This document shows positions 17,406-26,291 of a stretch of DNA of 64,000 nt, piece by piece (position 1 is the stretch's first letter; each line of letters opens with the position of its first letter). Under the pieces are notes generated by a model. That model did no database searches and was not told where the DNA came from. It saw nothing but the letters and a program-made list of their open reading frames with translations. The translations under genes and the position numbers were made by a program. This DNA is from Natronosalvus rutilus. Its GTDB lineage: Archaea > Halobacteriota > Halobacteria > Halobacteriales > Natrialbaceae. The stretch is taken from contig NZ_CP100356.1 of NCBI RefSeq assembly GCF_024204665.1, positions 186,001-250,000 on the forward strand, given 5' to 3'.

Positions 17406-17447
17406 ACTATGGAAACCCCTCCAACAAGCGTAATCGCGTACATTTTC

Positions 17448-17463
17448 AACGGAAGTGGTGGTC
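17448..17463 (-). repeat. Origin-2 recognition box 0, inverted
   Basis: AACGGAAGTGGTGGTC is the reverse complement of the origin-2 core CACTTCCGTT, 81 bp upstream of orc1/cdc6-2. Confidence 0.5.
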
Positions 17464-17543
17464 TCTGACGTATATATACAAATCCGATCATCGGAAACAG
17501 CGGAAGCAAAGGTTAAGAGGATTGCCTCGAGAATCCTGACATA

Positions 17544-18731
17544 ATGGCCGAGTTTGGTTTCCAACCCACTGGAAACATATTCCGCGAACGCGAGGCGCTG
17601 CTTGAGGAGTGGACGCCCGACGAACTGGTTGGTCGGGACGAGGAGTTACGACAGTACCACGCTGCCCTCCAACCTGTGATCGAGGGGGAGACGCCATCCA
17701 ATATCTTCCTCTATGGGAAAAGCGGCGTTGGGAAGACCGCCGCAACCCGGTTTCTCCTTGAGTTGCTCGAACGCGATTCTCGGGGCGTCGACGGGCTCGA
17801 CCTTCATACCATCGAGATCAATTGCGACGGGCTCAACTCGAGTTACCAGACAGCCGTTACGCTGGTGAACGAATTGCGCGACCCGCGACAGCAGATCTCC
17901 AATACCGGCTATCCCCAGGCGTCGGTGTACGAATTTCTATTCGAGGAACTCGACAAACTCGGCGGTACGATTCTGATCGTCCTCGACGAAGTCGATCACA
18001 TACAGGACGATAGCCTGCTATACAAACTGCCTCGAGCACGATCAAACGGCGATATTGAGGAGGCACGACTCGGCGTGGTCGGGATCTCAAACGATCTCAA
18101 CTTTCAAGACCAACTCAATTCGAAGGTCCGCTCGAGTCTGTGTGAGAAACGAGTGTCATTCAGCGCCTACAACGCGAACGAACTCTGTGAAGTACTACGC
18201 CAGCGCGAGAGCGTGGCTTTCGAGGATGGCGTTCTCGACGATGGCGTAATCCAGATGTGTGCGGCCTATGGGGCGAAAGACTCCGGAGACGCTCGTCAGG
18301 CACTCGACCTCTTACTCGAGAGTGGTGATATCGCCAGAGAGCACAATGTCGAGATGGTCACGGAATCCCACGTTCAGAAAGCCAGAGAGCGCCTGCAACG
18401 CGACCAGATTATCGAGGGTATCCGGAACTACTCCAGGCACGGACAACTCGTCTTGTGGGCGTTGACGTTGCTCGCCGAGGAAGGAAAGACGCCCGCCAGG
18501 ACTCGAGAGGTTCGCCAGCCATACGAAGTGCTCTGTGAGAAAGAGATGAGTGATCCGGTCTCCGATCGGGCCGTTCGCGAGTATCTGGCCGAACTCGAGA
18601 CACTAGGTATCATCAGTTCGAATCAGATCAACCGTGGAAAAGGCGGCGGGAAGTACAAAGAACACGAGTTAGAACAGTCGGTTGCGAGTGTCAAAGCCGG
18701 ATTGTCAGAACTGTTGGATACCGAGGCCTGA
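17544..18731 (+). CDS. orc1: Orc1/Cdc6 replication initiator 2
   Basis: 395 residues, AAA+ plus winged helix. Walker A is GKSGVGKT (58-65), Walker B ILIVLDEVDHI, with GVVGISNDLNFQDQL following; the C-terminal winged helix ends ETLGIISSNQINRGKGGGKY. Overall plan matches initiator 1 but sequence differs in most positions outside motifs, so it is not a recent copy. The five forward boxes of its origin begin at the base after its stop codon. A TATATATA at 17471 lies about 70 bp upstream of the ATG. It should act on the repeats at 18732-19170. Confidence 0.95.
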   Translation: MAEFGFQPTGNIFREREALLEEWTPDELVGRDEELRQYHAALQPVIEGETPSNIFLYGKSGVGKTAATRFLLELLERDSRGVDGLDLHTIEINCDGLNSSYQTAVTLVNELRDPRQQISNTGYPQASVYEFLFEELDKLGGTILIVLDEVDHIQDDSLLYKLPRARSNGDIEEARLGVVGISNDLNFQDQLNSKVRSSLCEKRVSFSAYNANELCEVLRQRESVAFEDGVLDDGVIQMCAAYGAKDSGDARQALDLLLESGDIAREHNVEMVTESHVQKARERLQRDQIIEGIRNYSRHGQLVLWALTLLAEEGKTPARTREVRQPYEVLCEKEMSDPVSDRAVREYLAELETLGIISSNQINRGKGGGKYKEHELEQSVASVKAGLSELLDTEA

Positions 18732-18988
18732 CCCCACCACTTCCGCTGTTAGCGTGGTGTATTTTCGAGGGGCGGTGAAACTCGAGCGGCAGGGGACAGA
18801 GACACCACTACTTCCGCTGTTAAATGAGGGCGTTAGGAAAGCCTGGACAACACCGTGAATACTGCTGTTAGAGTTGTTCAGTGACTCGATTGGTGAAAGA
18901 GGACCCCCCCACACCACGAATTCCGCTGTTAGCAACGAGTTGTTCGGGGGATACTAGTGGGGGAGACACACCACTACTTCCGCTGTTT
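18732..18988 (+). repeat. Five origin-2 recognition boxes
   Basis: Consensus ACACCACTACTTCCGCTGTT with copies at 18732-18752, 18802-18822, 18850-18871, 18911-18932 and 18968-18988, all in one orientation and 48-70 bp apart. They share no sequence with the origin-1 boxes. Confidence 0.8.
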
Positions 18989-19149
18989 GTGTTGCCCGGT
19001 CGAGAGAGCGGCAGGTCAATCGTTGCTGGCACCTTTCTAGATACTAGGGATAAGTTTAAGTAGTTTCCACAATAACCGAAACCGTACGCTGTTATCACCG
19101 AACTCAAATCATCCCCCTCAAAGAGGGGTGATGCAGTTGTTCTCACTCC

Positions 19150-19170
19150 TAACAGCGGAAGTAGTGGTGT
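19150..19170 (-). repeat. Origin-2 recognition box 6, inverted
   Basis: TAACAGCGGAAGTAGTGGTG followed by T is the exact reverse complement of the box consensus and faces the other five. Confidence 0.8.
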
Positions 19171-19206
19171 GGGTGGACTACTTCAGGTTTGTCTCTTGAG
19201 TGAAGT

Positions 19207-19300
19207 GACTGCTGAATCTCTCGTTTGTAGCCATCTTGTTCCGACGAGGCAACTGTCTGTTAACCTCATTATCCCTTTTGGGGTCACAAACCATTTTGAG
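19207..19300 (+). repeat. 94-bp direct repeat R2 flanking origin 2
   Basis: Second copy of R1. On the minus strand it contains ATG and the codons MATNERFSS, the diverged start of a TFB-like frame that stops after 18 residues. Confidence 0.75.
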
Positions 19301-19365
19301 TGATGGAATCGCTGGCAACTAGAACGAGCGAAACGTATGTATGCAATGCAAACATAGCATACGTC

Positions 19366-19656
19366 ATGGGAACGATATCGACGCGGGTTCCGGATGATCT
19401 CGAAGGGGAACTCGAAGCATACCTCGAGGAAGAACGTCTGGATCGAAGTACAGCAGTCCGAAAACTCCTCTCAGAAGGGCTCGAGGAGTGGCGTCGAGAG
19501 CAAGCGCTCAAACGACTCGCTGCTGATGAGGTTACGTTCACGAAAGCCGCCCAGCTTGCAAAGATGTCTGTCTGGGAGTTTGCCCAACTCGCAAAAGAGC
19601 ATGACATCACGTGGATCTCTGGCGATCACCTCGAAGACGACCTCGAGGAACTGTGA
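19366..19656 (+). CDS. UPF0175-type antitoxin
   Basis: 96 residues. The N-terminus (TISTRVPDDLEGELEAYL ... DRSTAVRKLLSEGLEEW) is a ribbon-helix-helix DNA-binding domain, followed by a UPF0175 segment (AAQLAKMSVWEFAQLAKEHD). This pairing with an adjacent DUF3368/PIN-like gene is a known type II toxin-antitoxin arrangement. The ATG at 19366 is preceded by AT-rich sequence fitting a leaderless start; an upstream in-frame ATG at 19300 would add 22 unconvincing residues. The stop abuts the toxin ATG, so the pair is co-transcribed and probably autoregulated through the RHH domain. Confidence 0.85.
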   Translation: MGTISTRVPDDLEGELEAYLEEERLDRSTAVRKLLSEGLEEWRREQALKRLAADEVTFTKAAQLAKMSVWEFAQLAKEHDITWISGDHLEDDLEEL

Positions 19657-20169
19657 ATGTGGGTTTTCGACGCGACACCGCTCATTTACCTCGCGAAGGT
19701 TAACCAGCTCCAGCTTGTCTCCACCCTCGAGGGGCAGTGTTATCTTCCTCAACAAATTCATTCGGAAGTCGTTACTATCGGTCTTGAAGAGGGGTATACC
19801 GATGCTCGCCGTATTGAACAATGCACTGATACTGGGCTTTTCGAGGTCATCTCAGTCGATGACTCTCAACTTGTGGCCCGGTTACAGCAAAATCCGAACG
19901 TGAGTGACGCTGATGTGGCTGTCCTTGGATGTGCTGCATCACGTGATGCAATCGCTGTAATGGACGAAGCGTATGGAAGAACAGCTGCAGAAATTGAAGG
20001 AATTGAGACTCGCGGGACAGCCTACATTGTCCTCTTATGCGCTAAGCAGGGGCACATCACCGTTTCCGAAGGGCGTGAGACGATTGATTCGATGATCGAA
20101 GAAGGCTGGTACTGTGCGCCGGATTTGTACACAAAGCTCGTTCGGAAACTCGAGTCATTCGACCAATGA
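19657..20169 (+). CDS. DUF3368 PIN-like toxin
   Basis: 170 residues with PIN-fold features: WVFDATPLIYLAKV at the N-terminus (first catalytic Asp), E in IHSEVV, DADVAVLGCAASRDAIAVMD (second acidic cluster) and EAYGRTAAEIEG. The family members are predicted ribonucleases neutralised by UPF0175 partners. It starts immediately after the antitoxin stop codon. Placement next to origin 2 fits a plasmid-stabilising role, which is inference. Confidence 0.85.
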   Translation: MWVFDATPLIYLAKVNQLQLVSTLEGQCYLPQQIHSEVVTIGLEEGYTDARRIEQCTDTGLFEVISVDDSQLVARLQQNPNVSDADVAVLGCAASRDAIAVMDEAYGRTAAEIEGIETRGTAYIVLLCAKQGHITVSEGRETIDSMIEEGWYCAPDLYTKLVRKLESFDQ

Positions 20170-20228
20170 CCACGTTACACATCACAGTCGAAGATCGAGA
20201 ACAGCTTCGTGAATTCCAGCGCCTTTAG
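20166..20228 (+). pseudogene. 20-codon stub overlapping the toxin stop
   Basis: ATGA overlap with the toxin gene starts MTTLHITVEDREQLREFQRL followed by TAG. It looks like the start of a third operon gene cut off by the sequence to its right. Confidence 0.25.
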
Positions 20229-20241
20229 ACACGGGAGGATG

Positions 20242-20391
20242 TCAATCGCCCCAGAAAGCTTTGATTCGGTCATCAAGACGGGTAAGCACGGTTGCGAGTA
20301 CGTCTCGCCATTCGTCGGGATAATCAGCGTCCTCTCCAGGTGTCGGTGCAGCTGGGGACCGATGAAAATGCTCGCGGGTGTTATGATCGTT
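20242..20391 (-). pseudogene. Unidentified C-terminal remnant
   Basis: Codons reading NDHNTREHFHRSPAAPTPGE, then YPDEWRDVLATVLTRLDDRI and a stop at 20242 have acidic, protein-like composition but no start. No family recognised. It lies between the toxin operon and the right end of the next tnpB element. Confidence 0.3.
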
Positions 20392-20459
20392 CGGGTGGCG
20401 GTCCCATCGACATTCCCACGAGTCTTCTGTCGGATATTGTTCGGAGTAGTGGATGGTAA

Positions 20460-20515
20460 ACTACCCCACCCTACTCCCTCGGCGCATACGTGCCTCGGTC
20501 CTCGAGGGTGGGGCT
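20460..20515 (-). repeat. Right-end hairpin of the tnpB element
   Basis: CCCCACCCTA... pairs with ...GAGGGTGGGG just beyond the tnpB stop codon, the position of the element's right-end/guide RNA hairpin. Confidence 0.4.
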
Positions 20516-20535
20516 TTGATGTGGACTCCCGGCAA

Positions 20536-22092
20536 TCAGTCCCCGGCAATAGGCCGGTGACTCTCGCCGTTCAACGTCCCACCATTCACACGCACGTCTA
20601 CTGGTGCGTCTCCGCTCCCCGACGTGGGCGAGGATCGGAGTCTGTGTGTCCGCTTCCGGGCGTAGCGTAGCCCGATGTTCTTCGCGCCGTTGTAATCCGC
20701 GTTCACCTCGTATCCGCACTTCTGGCAACAGAAGCGTTCTCCGTGGCGGTTGGCTTCGTGCGTGAATCCACAGTCCGTTCGAGAACAGCGTTGGGAGGTG
20801 TGGTTCGGCTCGACTTGCTCCACGGAGATACCCTGTTCGGGGGCCTTGTAGGAGACGTACTCGTACAGGCGTCGGAACGCCCAGACGTGGTGCCACTTCG
20901 CCCGTGAAAGCCGTTCGCGTATGTCGGTTAAGTCCTCGAACACGATGACGTCGCAACCGCGTTCGGCGGCTTCCGCGACGATTTCGTTGGTGACGGTGTG
21001 GATGTACTGTTTCCGCCATGCTTCTTCGCGTTTTCCGAGTCGAAGCAAGGCGTTGTGTGCGGCCTGCGTGCTGCGCTGTTGCATCTCACCACGTCGCTTC
21101 TCGAACTCACGACACCAGTGGTCGTACTCGTCTCCCTGCCAGAAGGTACCACTCGAGGCTACTGCGAGGCTGTTGACGCCGAGGTCGATACCGAGGACCG
21201 TTTGGTCGGGGTGCCCAGTATCTGCCGGAACCTCCGCGTCGTCACCGTCCACCTCACACCGCCGGGTCGAGATATTGAGGTAGAACTCGTCGGTCGTCGC
21301 GTCGTACCGAAGTGTACTCTCACGGAACTCGTAGTCCTCGAAGAGGACGTACCGCTCGTAGGGCGTCGGACTGTCTGCCGGAAGAACGAACGAGGGTTCG
21401 ACCCGACCCTCAACAGTTGCCAGCGACACCTTGCGTCGGTAGAAGGTCGCGCTCCGCATGTCGTAGTCCATCGTTTCGGCGGTGAACGTCGGACAAGAGA
21501 CACGCTGTCCCTTCTTCCAGCGTTCGACAACACCTTTGATGGCTTCGACGGCGCGACGTATCGCGGCTTGGGCGAGTTGTGCCTGTAGGCCCGTCTCCTC
21601 TCGAAGTTCGGAGTAGAGTGCGTCACGAACCTGCCGTTTGTTGGTCTTGCACTCGGTGTATGAGGCATCGGACCAACAGTAGTCGGCGGTTCGGTTCGCA
21701 CAGTACAGGTATTGCTCGACAGTTCGGCAGAGTGCGTCGCGTTGCTCGTCGGAAACGGCGTTCTCATCAGCGAAGCCGACTGTGACAAGGGATTCGAGGA
21801 ACTCGTCGAACCGCTCGACGTCACTGGGCCTGTCAGTCGCGAGGTGGCGTACCCACTCGATGGCCCATCGGAACGCAGGGTCGGTTCCGCCCTTTCCATG
21901 GATGTACCACCAGCGGGCTGCCTTCAGGACGACGAGCGGGTTCGTCGGTGGCTGCTCACTCGCGAGTTTCCGGGTGAGCGATGTGATCTTCTCGGGCACT
22001 TCGGCGGGATCCACCTCTCCTGATTGGGTGTTCGCTACGTCGACTGGAATCGCATCAATCGAGCTGTCGGTCGAACGATGTTGTTGACTCAC
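20536..22092 (-). CDS. tnpB: TnpB RNA-guided nuclease with foreign N-terminal extension
   Basis: 518 residues, longer than the ~400 usual for this TnpB type. From about residue 115 (QRDALCRTVEQYLYCANRTA) it is a normal TnpB: RuvC D in VLGIDLGVNSLAVAS, E in VIVFEDLTDI, D in VNADYNGAKNIG, and zinc finger CSRTDC ... CCQKC. All catalytic residues are present. Residues 1-~115 (MSQQHRSTDSSIDAIPVDVA ... GGTDPAFRWAIEWVRHLATD) do not belong to TnpB and replace its first ~20 residues. This looks like an in-frame join of a host gene 5' end to tnpB, and it would be transcribed from the host promoter. No tnpA is nearby. Confidence 0.85.
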   Translation of the reverse strand: MSQQHRSTDSSIDAIPVDVANTQSGEVDPAEVPEKITSLTRKLASEQPPTNPLVVLKAARWWYIHGKGGTDPAFRWAIEWVRHLATDRPSDVERFDEFLESLVTVGFADENAVSDEQRDALCRTVEQYLYCANRTADYCWSDASYTECKTNKRQVRDALYSELREETGLQAQLAQAAIRRAVEAIKGVVERWKKGQRVSCPTFTAETMDYDMRSATFYRRKVSLATVEGRVEPSFVLPADSPTPYERYVLFEDYEFRESTLRYDATTDEFYLNISTRRCEVDGDDAEVPADTGHPDQTVLGIDLGVNSLAVASSGTFWQGDEYDHWCREFEKRRGEMQQRSTQAAHNALLRLGKREEAWRKQYIHTVTNEIVAEAAERGCDVIVFEDLTDIRERLSRAKWHHVWAFRRLYEYVSYKAPEQGISVEQVEPNHTSQRCSRTDCGFTHEANRHGERFCCQKCGYEVNADYNGAKNIGLRYARKRTHRLRSSPTSGSGDAPVDVRVNGGTLNGESHRPIAGD

Positions 22093-22557
22093 GGAAAATC
22101 ACCTTCTCGGAGGACTCTCTGGATCGAGCCCTCGCCCTCTTCGGGGCGCGAAAAACACTCGTAGCGTCACGCGGGCGGGAAGTAGACGCTCTGATCGCCG
22201 ACGATTTGGTGGTTTCGATGGCGGTGCGAGAAGTAGCACTCGTAGTTGCAGCCTCGATGATGATGGATTGATTATGCTGACGCGTATTGCGAGGTCTATC
22301 ATGTCCGACTCCTATAAGAAGACGACTAACTGTCGTCGCTTCGAACAAGAACGCAAAGAATTCGATTGATTCGGTCGGTTCGTGAGTCATGAACAAGTGA
22401 CTTACTGTCGGATCGGCCGTATGATAACAGATGATTTTCGTGGACAGCCGTCGTCTTTGGATCCTCCCTCAAGGGGGTCTTTCTACTCAACTGCTCAAAG
22501 GGGTGGACCTGTTAATTACAAACTTTCTTGATAAGTGGGTCTGTTGGTTTTGGATAG

Positions 22558-23745
22558 ATGGGGAACTCTACCGCAGAAGCCGATGTATTCGCGCCTCTGG
22601 TAGAGTGGCTCGACGGCCAGGGATACGAGTGTTTCATCCATGTCCCAGGCTCTCACCGCTCGATCAACGGATACGCTCGACTCTACGAACGGTATCCATC
22701 GCACTCGATCACGATCGGGCCGTACAAACCGGACGTCGTCGGGTTCACCCCCGCAAACCGGGTTTTTGCGATCGAAGTCAAAGGAACGGAGAATCTTCGA
22801 AAGGGACTCGGGCAGGCGCTAAGTTACCAGCGGGGCGTCGACCACGCTTACCTCGCAGCGGACGATACCGTGCTGACGCGCGTTCAAGATATCGCCGTCA
22901 GCAAGGGAATTGGAACGCTTGGCGTAAATCCCCAAACGAGTTCGATCTCACAGGAGTTTCCATCATCAGCCGAAATGAAGGATCTCCTCTACAACACACG
23001 CCACCAACTCGAGAACATGCTCGTTACTACCAACGAGTGCTCACGGCGACTCCCGAACTACGCAGATCCGCTAAATCAATTAATGCCCATCGTCGCGATC
23101 GCCAATCACGATCACACGACGGAGGAGGCGATCGGCGATCTCTGTGAGGACGAATCGTACCCATATCGCAGTGCGTATAAACGGATGATTCGACTCGCAG
23201 AGTACCTTGGGATGATCCGTCTCAAGTCCGGTGAGTACCAACTAACGGAACAAGGTTTGATGGGAGAGATCGTACTTCGGGGATATGATGTCGAGACAAT
23301 TTCTGATCTGAAGGCACTGAAGGGCGGTGGGCAACTTTGGAAGAAACATCCTCCCATCGCAACGTACCTTCGCAATCGGTTCGCGTCCAATCCTGATTTC
23401 CGGACACTTTTCGAAGTACTACTGCGTCACGGCAACGGTGGCATCTCGATTCAAGAACTGTGTGGAACCTTGATAGATAACTACCCAAGTACGTTTATAA
23501 ATATAGTGTACACCGATCACGAAGACGACGAGGGGCCCACACTCATCGAACAGGGCCGCGGTCACGAGATCTACAATAACCCCGAGTATCTGAAGCGGAT
23601 CGTCCACAGCCAGTTCATCTCGAATACCGCCAGCCAGTTCAAGAGCCTCGGCGTGCTTGCGTCGGATTCACCCGTCATTGAGCCCAAATCAGCGTTGAAC
23701 CCGGCGACCGACTACTGGTACCCTCGCGAGTTTCAATTGAAGTGA
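22558..23745 (+). CDS. PD-(D/E)XK nuclease-like protein with winged-helix region (copy 1)
   Basis: 395 residues. The N-terminal ~110 residues form a nuclease-like core: D59 in KPDVVGF, E73-x-K75 in FAIEVKG and Q86 in GQALSYQRG, the motif order of Holliday-junction-resolvase/restriction-type enzymes. The middle has a winged-helix-like stretch (TTEEAIGDLCEDESYPYRSA ... MIRLKSGEYQLTEQG). The C-terminal part (PPIATYLRNRF ... PSTFINIVY) is shared with the next gene. The two genes lie head to tail 125 bp apart and form a paralogous pair convergent with the transglycosylase operon. A role as DNA-cleaving partner is inference. Confidence 0.75.
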   Translation: MGNSTAEADVFAPLVEWLDGQGYECFIHVPGSHRSINGYARLYERYPSHSITIGPYKPDVVGFTPANRVFAIEVKGTENLRKGLGQALSYQRGVDHAYLAADDTVLTRVQDIAVSKGIGTLGVNPQTSSISQEFPSSAEMKDLLYNTRHQLENMLVTTNECSRRLPNYADPLNQLMPIVAIANHDHTTEEAIGDLCEDESYPYRSAYKRMIRLAEYLGMIRLKSGEYQLTEQGLMGEIVLRGYDVETISDLKALKGGGQLWKKHPPIATYLRNRFASNPDFRTLFEVLLRHGNGGISIQELCGTLIDNYPSTFINIVYTDHEDDEGPTLIEQGRGHEIYNNPEYLKRIVHSQFISNTASQFKSLGVLASDSPVIEPKSALNPATDYWYPREFQLK

Positions 23746-23870
23746 TCGTACTCGATTAAACGGTATCGGCGAACTGAAGCACTTTACCAGAAAGAGAGTT
23801 AGCTCGTGTATTGACGGACATCATATAATAGGAAGATTGATCGGTTCAGAATGAAGTCATAGTGTAACAG

Positions 23871-25079
23871 ATGGGACTTTCCGAAGAAGAGGTCTTTCAG
23901 AAGGTCACGGAAGAATTAGAGACTCGAGGATACGAGTTCTTCGTTCACTGTGATTATGATAGTATTCTCTCGAAATTCAGATCGCATACAGAATCCATAT
24001 CCGGAAGATATCCCGATGTTCTTGGATTAGCTCCCGACCGCTCAGTCATTGCGATCGAAGTAAAAGGAAGTAGAGACCTCCGAACTGGAAAAGGACAGGC
24101 GTACGACTACAAAGCGGGAGCAAACTATTCGTATCTCGCAGCTGATTCAGATACATTTGAAGGATATCGTAAGACCGTTCGTGACGATGGCTTAGGCGTT
24201 ATCACGGTCTCCACTGATGGTGTTCAGGATTGGAAAGAACCGCCTGCAATAACGAACAAATCACAACTTTCGGAGATACGAGACCGTCTCGCAGCTCGTA
24301 TTCGAGGTGTCGAACCGATTTCGAAGATAACTGGACTAGACCTCGCCCACCCGATTCACTTCCTCGCACCGGCGATATTCTTGGAGAACATTGATAGCTA
24401 TCAAAAAACGATGGGGTATAACGAATTTGTTACTGAATTTGAACGAGAGTATCTCCTCAACGGGGATGCATCGAAAGCGGCGATCGACGGCGCGACAGTA
24501 CTCGGAATTATCGAATCTGGGTCGACGGTTACACTAACGGACAGGGGGCGAATCGGACTCGTGATTTTAAACAACTACGGCGTCGGTACGTTATCAGAGT
24601 TGACACGGTTGAAAGAAGAGACGTCGAATAGCGGTACTCTGTACGATGTCGCCCCTTTGCTCGCAGTGTGGCTACTTGATCAGTATCGAAAACACCCCGA
24701 TTTTGAAGCGTTATATCGTACGATACAATCGTTCGATCCGGAGGTACCAATACTGCTTACCGAACTCGTAGAACTGTTAATTCGAGACTATCCGAACACT
24801 TTCCTTCAGATGTTTTGCACTGATTCGACCGAATCCTGTGATCAAGCACGAAAACTACTCTTAAAAGGAAACGTAGAACGGATTTACGAAGACGTTGACT
24901 TATTTCGCCAAATAATCCGCCAAAACCTCGTTCAAAATTTCTCCCGGCAACTCCAACATGTCGGACTCCTCTCTAAGCGGACATCGTCGACGACAGTACG
25001 TCTCGACGAATATTATCCCGATGAGTATCCTTGGTATCGTCGATCAACAGTACGAAACGCTCGCCTATTTGACCATTGA
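23871..25079 (+). CDS. PD-(D/E)XK nuclease-like protein with winged-helix region (copy 2)
   Basis: 402 residues, paralogue of the preceding gene. The nuclease-like motifs are D49 in YPDVLGL, E63-x-K65 in IAIEVKG and Q76 in GQAYDYKAG. The later regions (LTDRGRIGLVILNNYGVGTL, PLLAVWLLDQYRKHPDFEAL, YPNTFLQMFCTD) align with copy 1. Codon choice is less GC-rich than copy 1, so the copies are old or of separate origin. It ends 55 bp from the convergent AAA+ gene. Two such subunits could form a heterodimeric nuclease; this has not been demonstrated. Confidence 0.75.
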   Translation: MGLSEEEVFQKVTEELETRGYEFFVHCDYDSILSKFRSHTESISGRYPDVLGLAPDRSVIAIEVKGSRDLRTGKGQAYDYKAGANYSYLAADSDTFEGYRKTVRDDGLGVITVSTDGVQDWKEPPAITNKSQLSEIRDRLAARIRGVEPISKITGLDLAHPIHFLAPAIFLENIDSYQKTMGYNEFVTEFEREYLLNGDASKAAIDGATVLGIIESGSTVTLTDRGRIGLVILNNYGVGTLSELTRLKEETSNSGTLYDVAPLLAVWLLDQYRKHPDFEALYRTIQSFDPEVPILLTELVELLIRDYPNTFLQMFCTDSTESCDQARKLLLKGNVERIYEDVDLFRQIIRQNLVQNFSRQLQHVGLLSKRTSSTTVRLDEYYPDEYPWYRRSTVRNARLFDH

Positions 25080-25133
25080 GTAGACGGGAAATCGAACAGG
25101 TAGTTTCCACAATGTACGGATGTCGACTAACTA

Positions 25134-26291
25134 CTAGAGCGAATCCTGCACGAACTCGTTAGTGATCGTAGTGCGTTGCTCTCTCGAGGCTGTATCGAGC
25201 AACCGACTACAGACTGAGAGCACCTGACGAATATTCCCCTGCGACCGCTGGAGAATCAGGTCGAGCGATTCTTCCGTGAACGGTGAAATGTCCGATGAGT
25301 TAGTGAGCTCCCCCCGTTCTCGCTCGAGGTACCGCTCAACTAGTTCGTACAGGTCCTCGTTCGTTAATGGCCGCAGCGCAACTTCCTGCCCAATGCGCTC
25401 GCTGAACGCGTGGTACTCACTCATCACGTCCTGCCAGACTTCGGGTGCACAGCCGAACAGCATACAAAGTCCGTGACTGTTCTGGTCCATCAGGTGCCGA
25501 ATACTGTTGAGCGTCGATTGCTCGTCTTTCGACGACAACCGTCCAATACTCTCGAATTCGTCGACGAACACGAAGACGGCAGTATACCCCAACTCCAAAA
25601 ACAGGCTCTTCAGGGCCGTGAACGCTCTGACACCCATCGTATCGTCGTCCAAGGCAGTATGAATTTCCATCTCCTTGCGCTGCTCGTATCGAATACCCTC
25701 TGCGGTCAGCCACTGCCAGGCGTAGAGGTTCGTGTCCTCGTAGACCATGTGGACGATTGCCCTCGCAAAATCTGCGAACCGTGTTGTATCGCTCAACCGC
25801 TTGATCGCCGTCGGGACGATCTCCGAGAGGAGTACGTCGCCGTCGTTGATGAGCGACCGCATCGTGTTCGCGCTCATTGGGTTCCGATCCGTCACATCGC
25901 ACGTGATTTTCGCGAGGTACTGGTATGCGATGTCCTGTATCTGGGTGAATCCGAGATCGTAGACGAATTCGTGGTAGATGTCGATGAACCCTTCTCCAGG
26001 TTGTGCGACATATCCGACAATCGCATCCTCTCGATCCTGAACAAGCGATCGGGTGTATTTGAGCGTGTGCGACTTTCCGTTTCCGTACTTCCCGGTGATG
26101 ACGAGATGCTTCGACTTTCCCGTCGACAGTGTCGTAGACACCGTCGAACTGATCTCATTAGTTGCGTGTTCTTGGCCGCAGTAGAGTTCTGGATTCTCTG
26201 CGGGAACTGGACTGTACGGGAATGGGTTCGCCTCGAGGCCGAATTTCGAGTAGTCTTGCTGCTGGTCGGTAATATTGAATGCTTCACTCAT
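25134..26291 (-). CDS. AAA+ ATPase of the transglycosylase operon
   Basis: 385 residues. It opens FGLEANPFPYSPVPAENPEL, has Walker A GKYGNGKS (67-74), Walker B VFVFVDEFESIG, and a sensor-like SHGLCMLFGCAPEVW. The C-terminal section (ALRPLTNEDLYELVERYLER ... RSQGNIRQVLSVC) resembles the lid of ExeA/Orc-like AAA+ proteins. It is the last gene of a three-gene operon, overlapping the previous gene by 4 bp (ATGA). By position it is likely to work with the DpdA-like enzyme, perhaps loading or remodelling DNA; the biochemical role is unknown. Confidence 0.8.
   Translation of the reverse strand: MSEAFNITDQQQDYSKFGLEANPFPYSPVPAENPELYCGQEHATNEISSTVSTTLSTGKSKHLVITGKYGNGKSHTLKYTRSLVQDREDAIVGYVAQPGEGFIDIYHEFVYDLGFTQIQDIAYQYLAKITCDVTDRNPMSANTMRSLINDGDVLLSEIVPTAIKRLSDTTRFADFARAIVHMVYEDTNLYAWQWLTAEGIRYEQRKEMEIHTALDDDTMGVRAFTALKSLFLELGYTAVFVFVDEFESIGRLSSKDEQSTLNSIRHLMDQNSHGLCMLFGCAPEVWQDVMSEYHAFSERIGQEVALRPLTNEDLYELVERYLERERGELTNSSDISPFTEESLDLILQRSQGNIRQVLSVCSRLLDTASREQRTTITNEFVQDSL

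Larger units (their letters stand above)
18732..19170. other. Replication origin 2 (predicted)
   Basis: Five forward boxes and one inverted box (19150-19170) flank an AT-rich stretch (about 19035-19080, GATAAGTTTAAGTAGTTTCC) suited to unwinding, immediately downstream of orc1/cdc6-2. A hairpin CATCCCCCTC/GAGGGGTGATG lies at 19110-19133. Confidence 0.75.

Noticed and set aside
18732-19170. Regular repeats resembling a CRISPR array
   Set aside because: The repeats are degenerate, of uneven spacing, one is inverted, and they adjoin an orc1/cdc6 gene; they are origin boxes.
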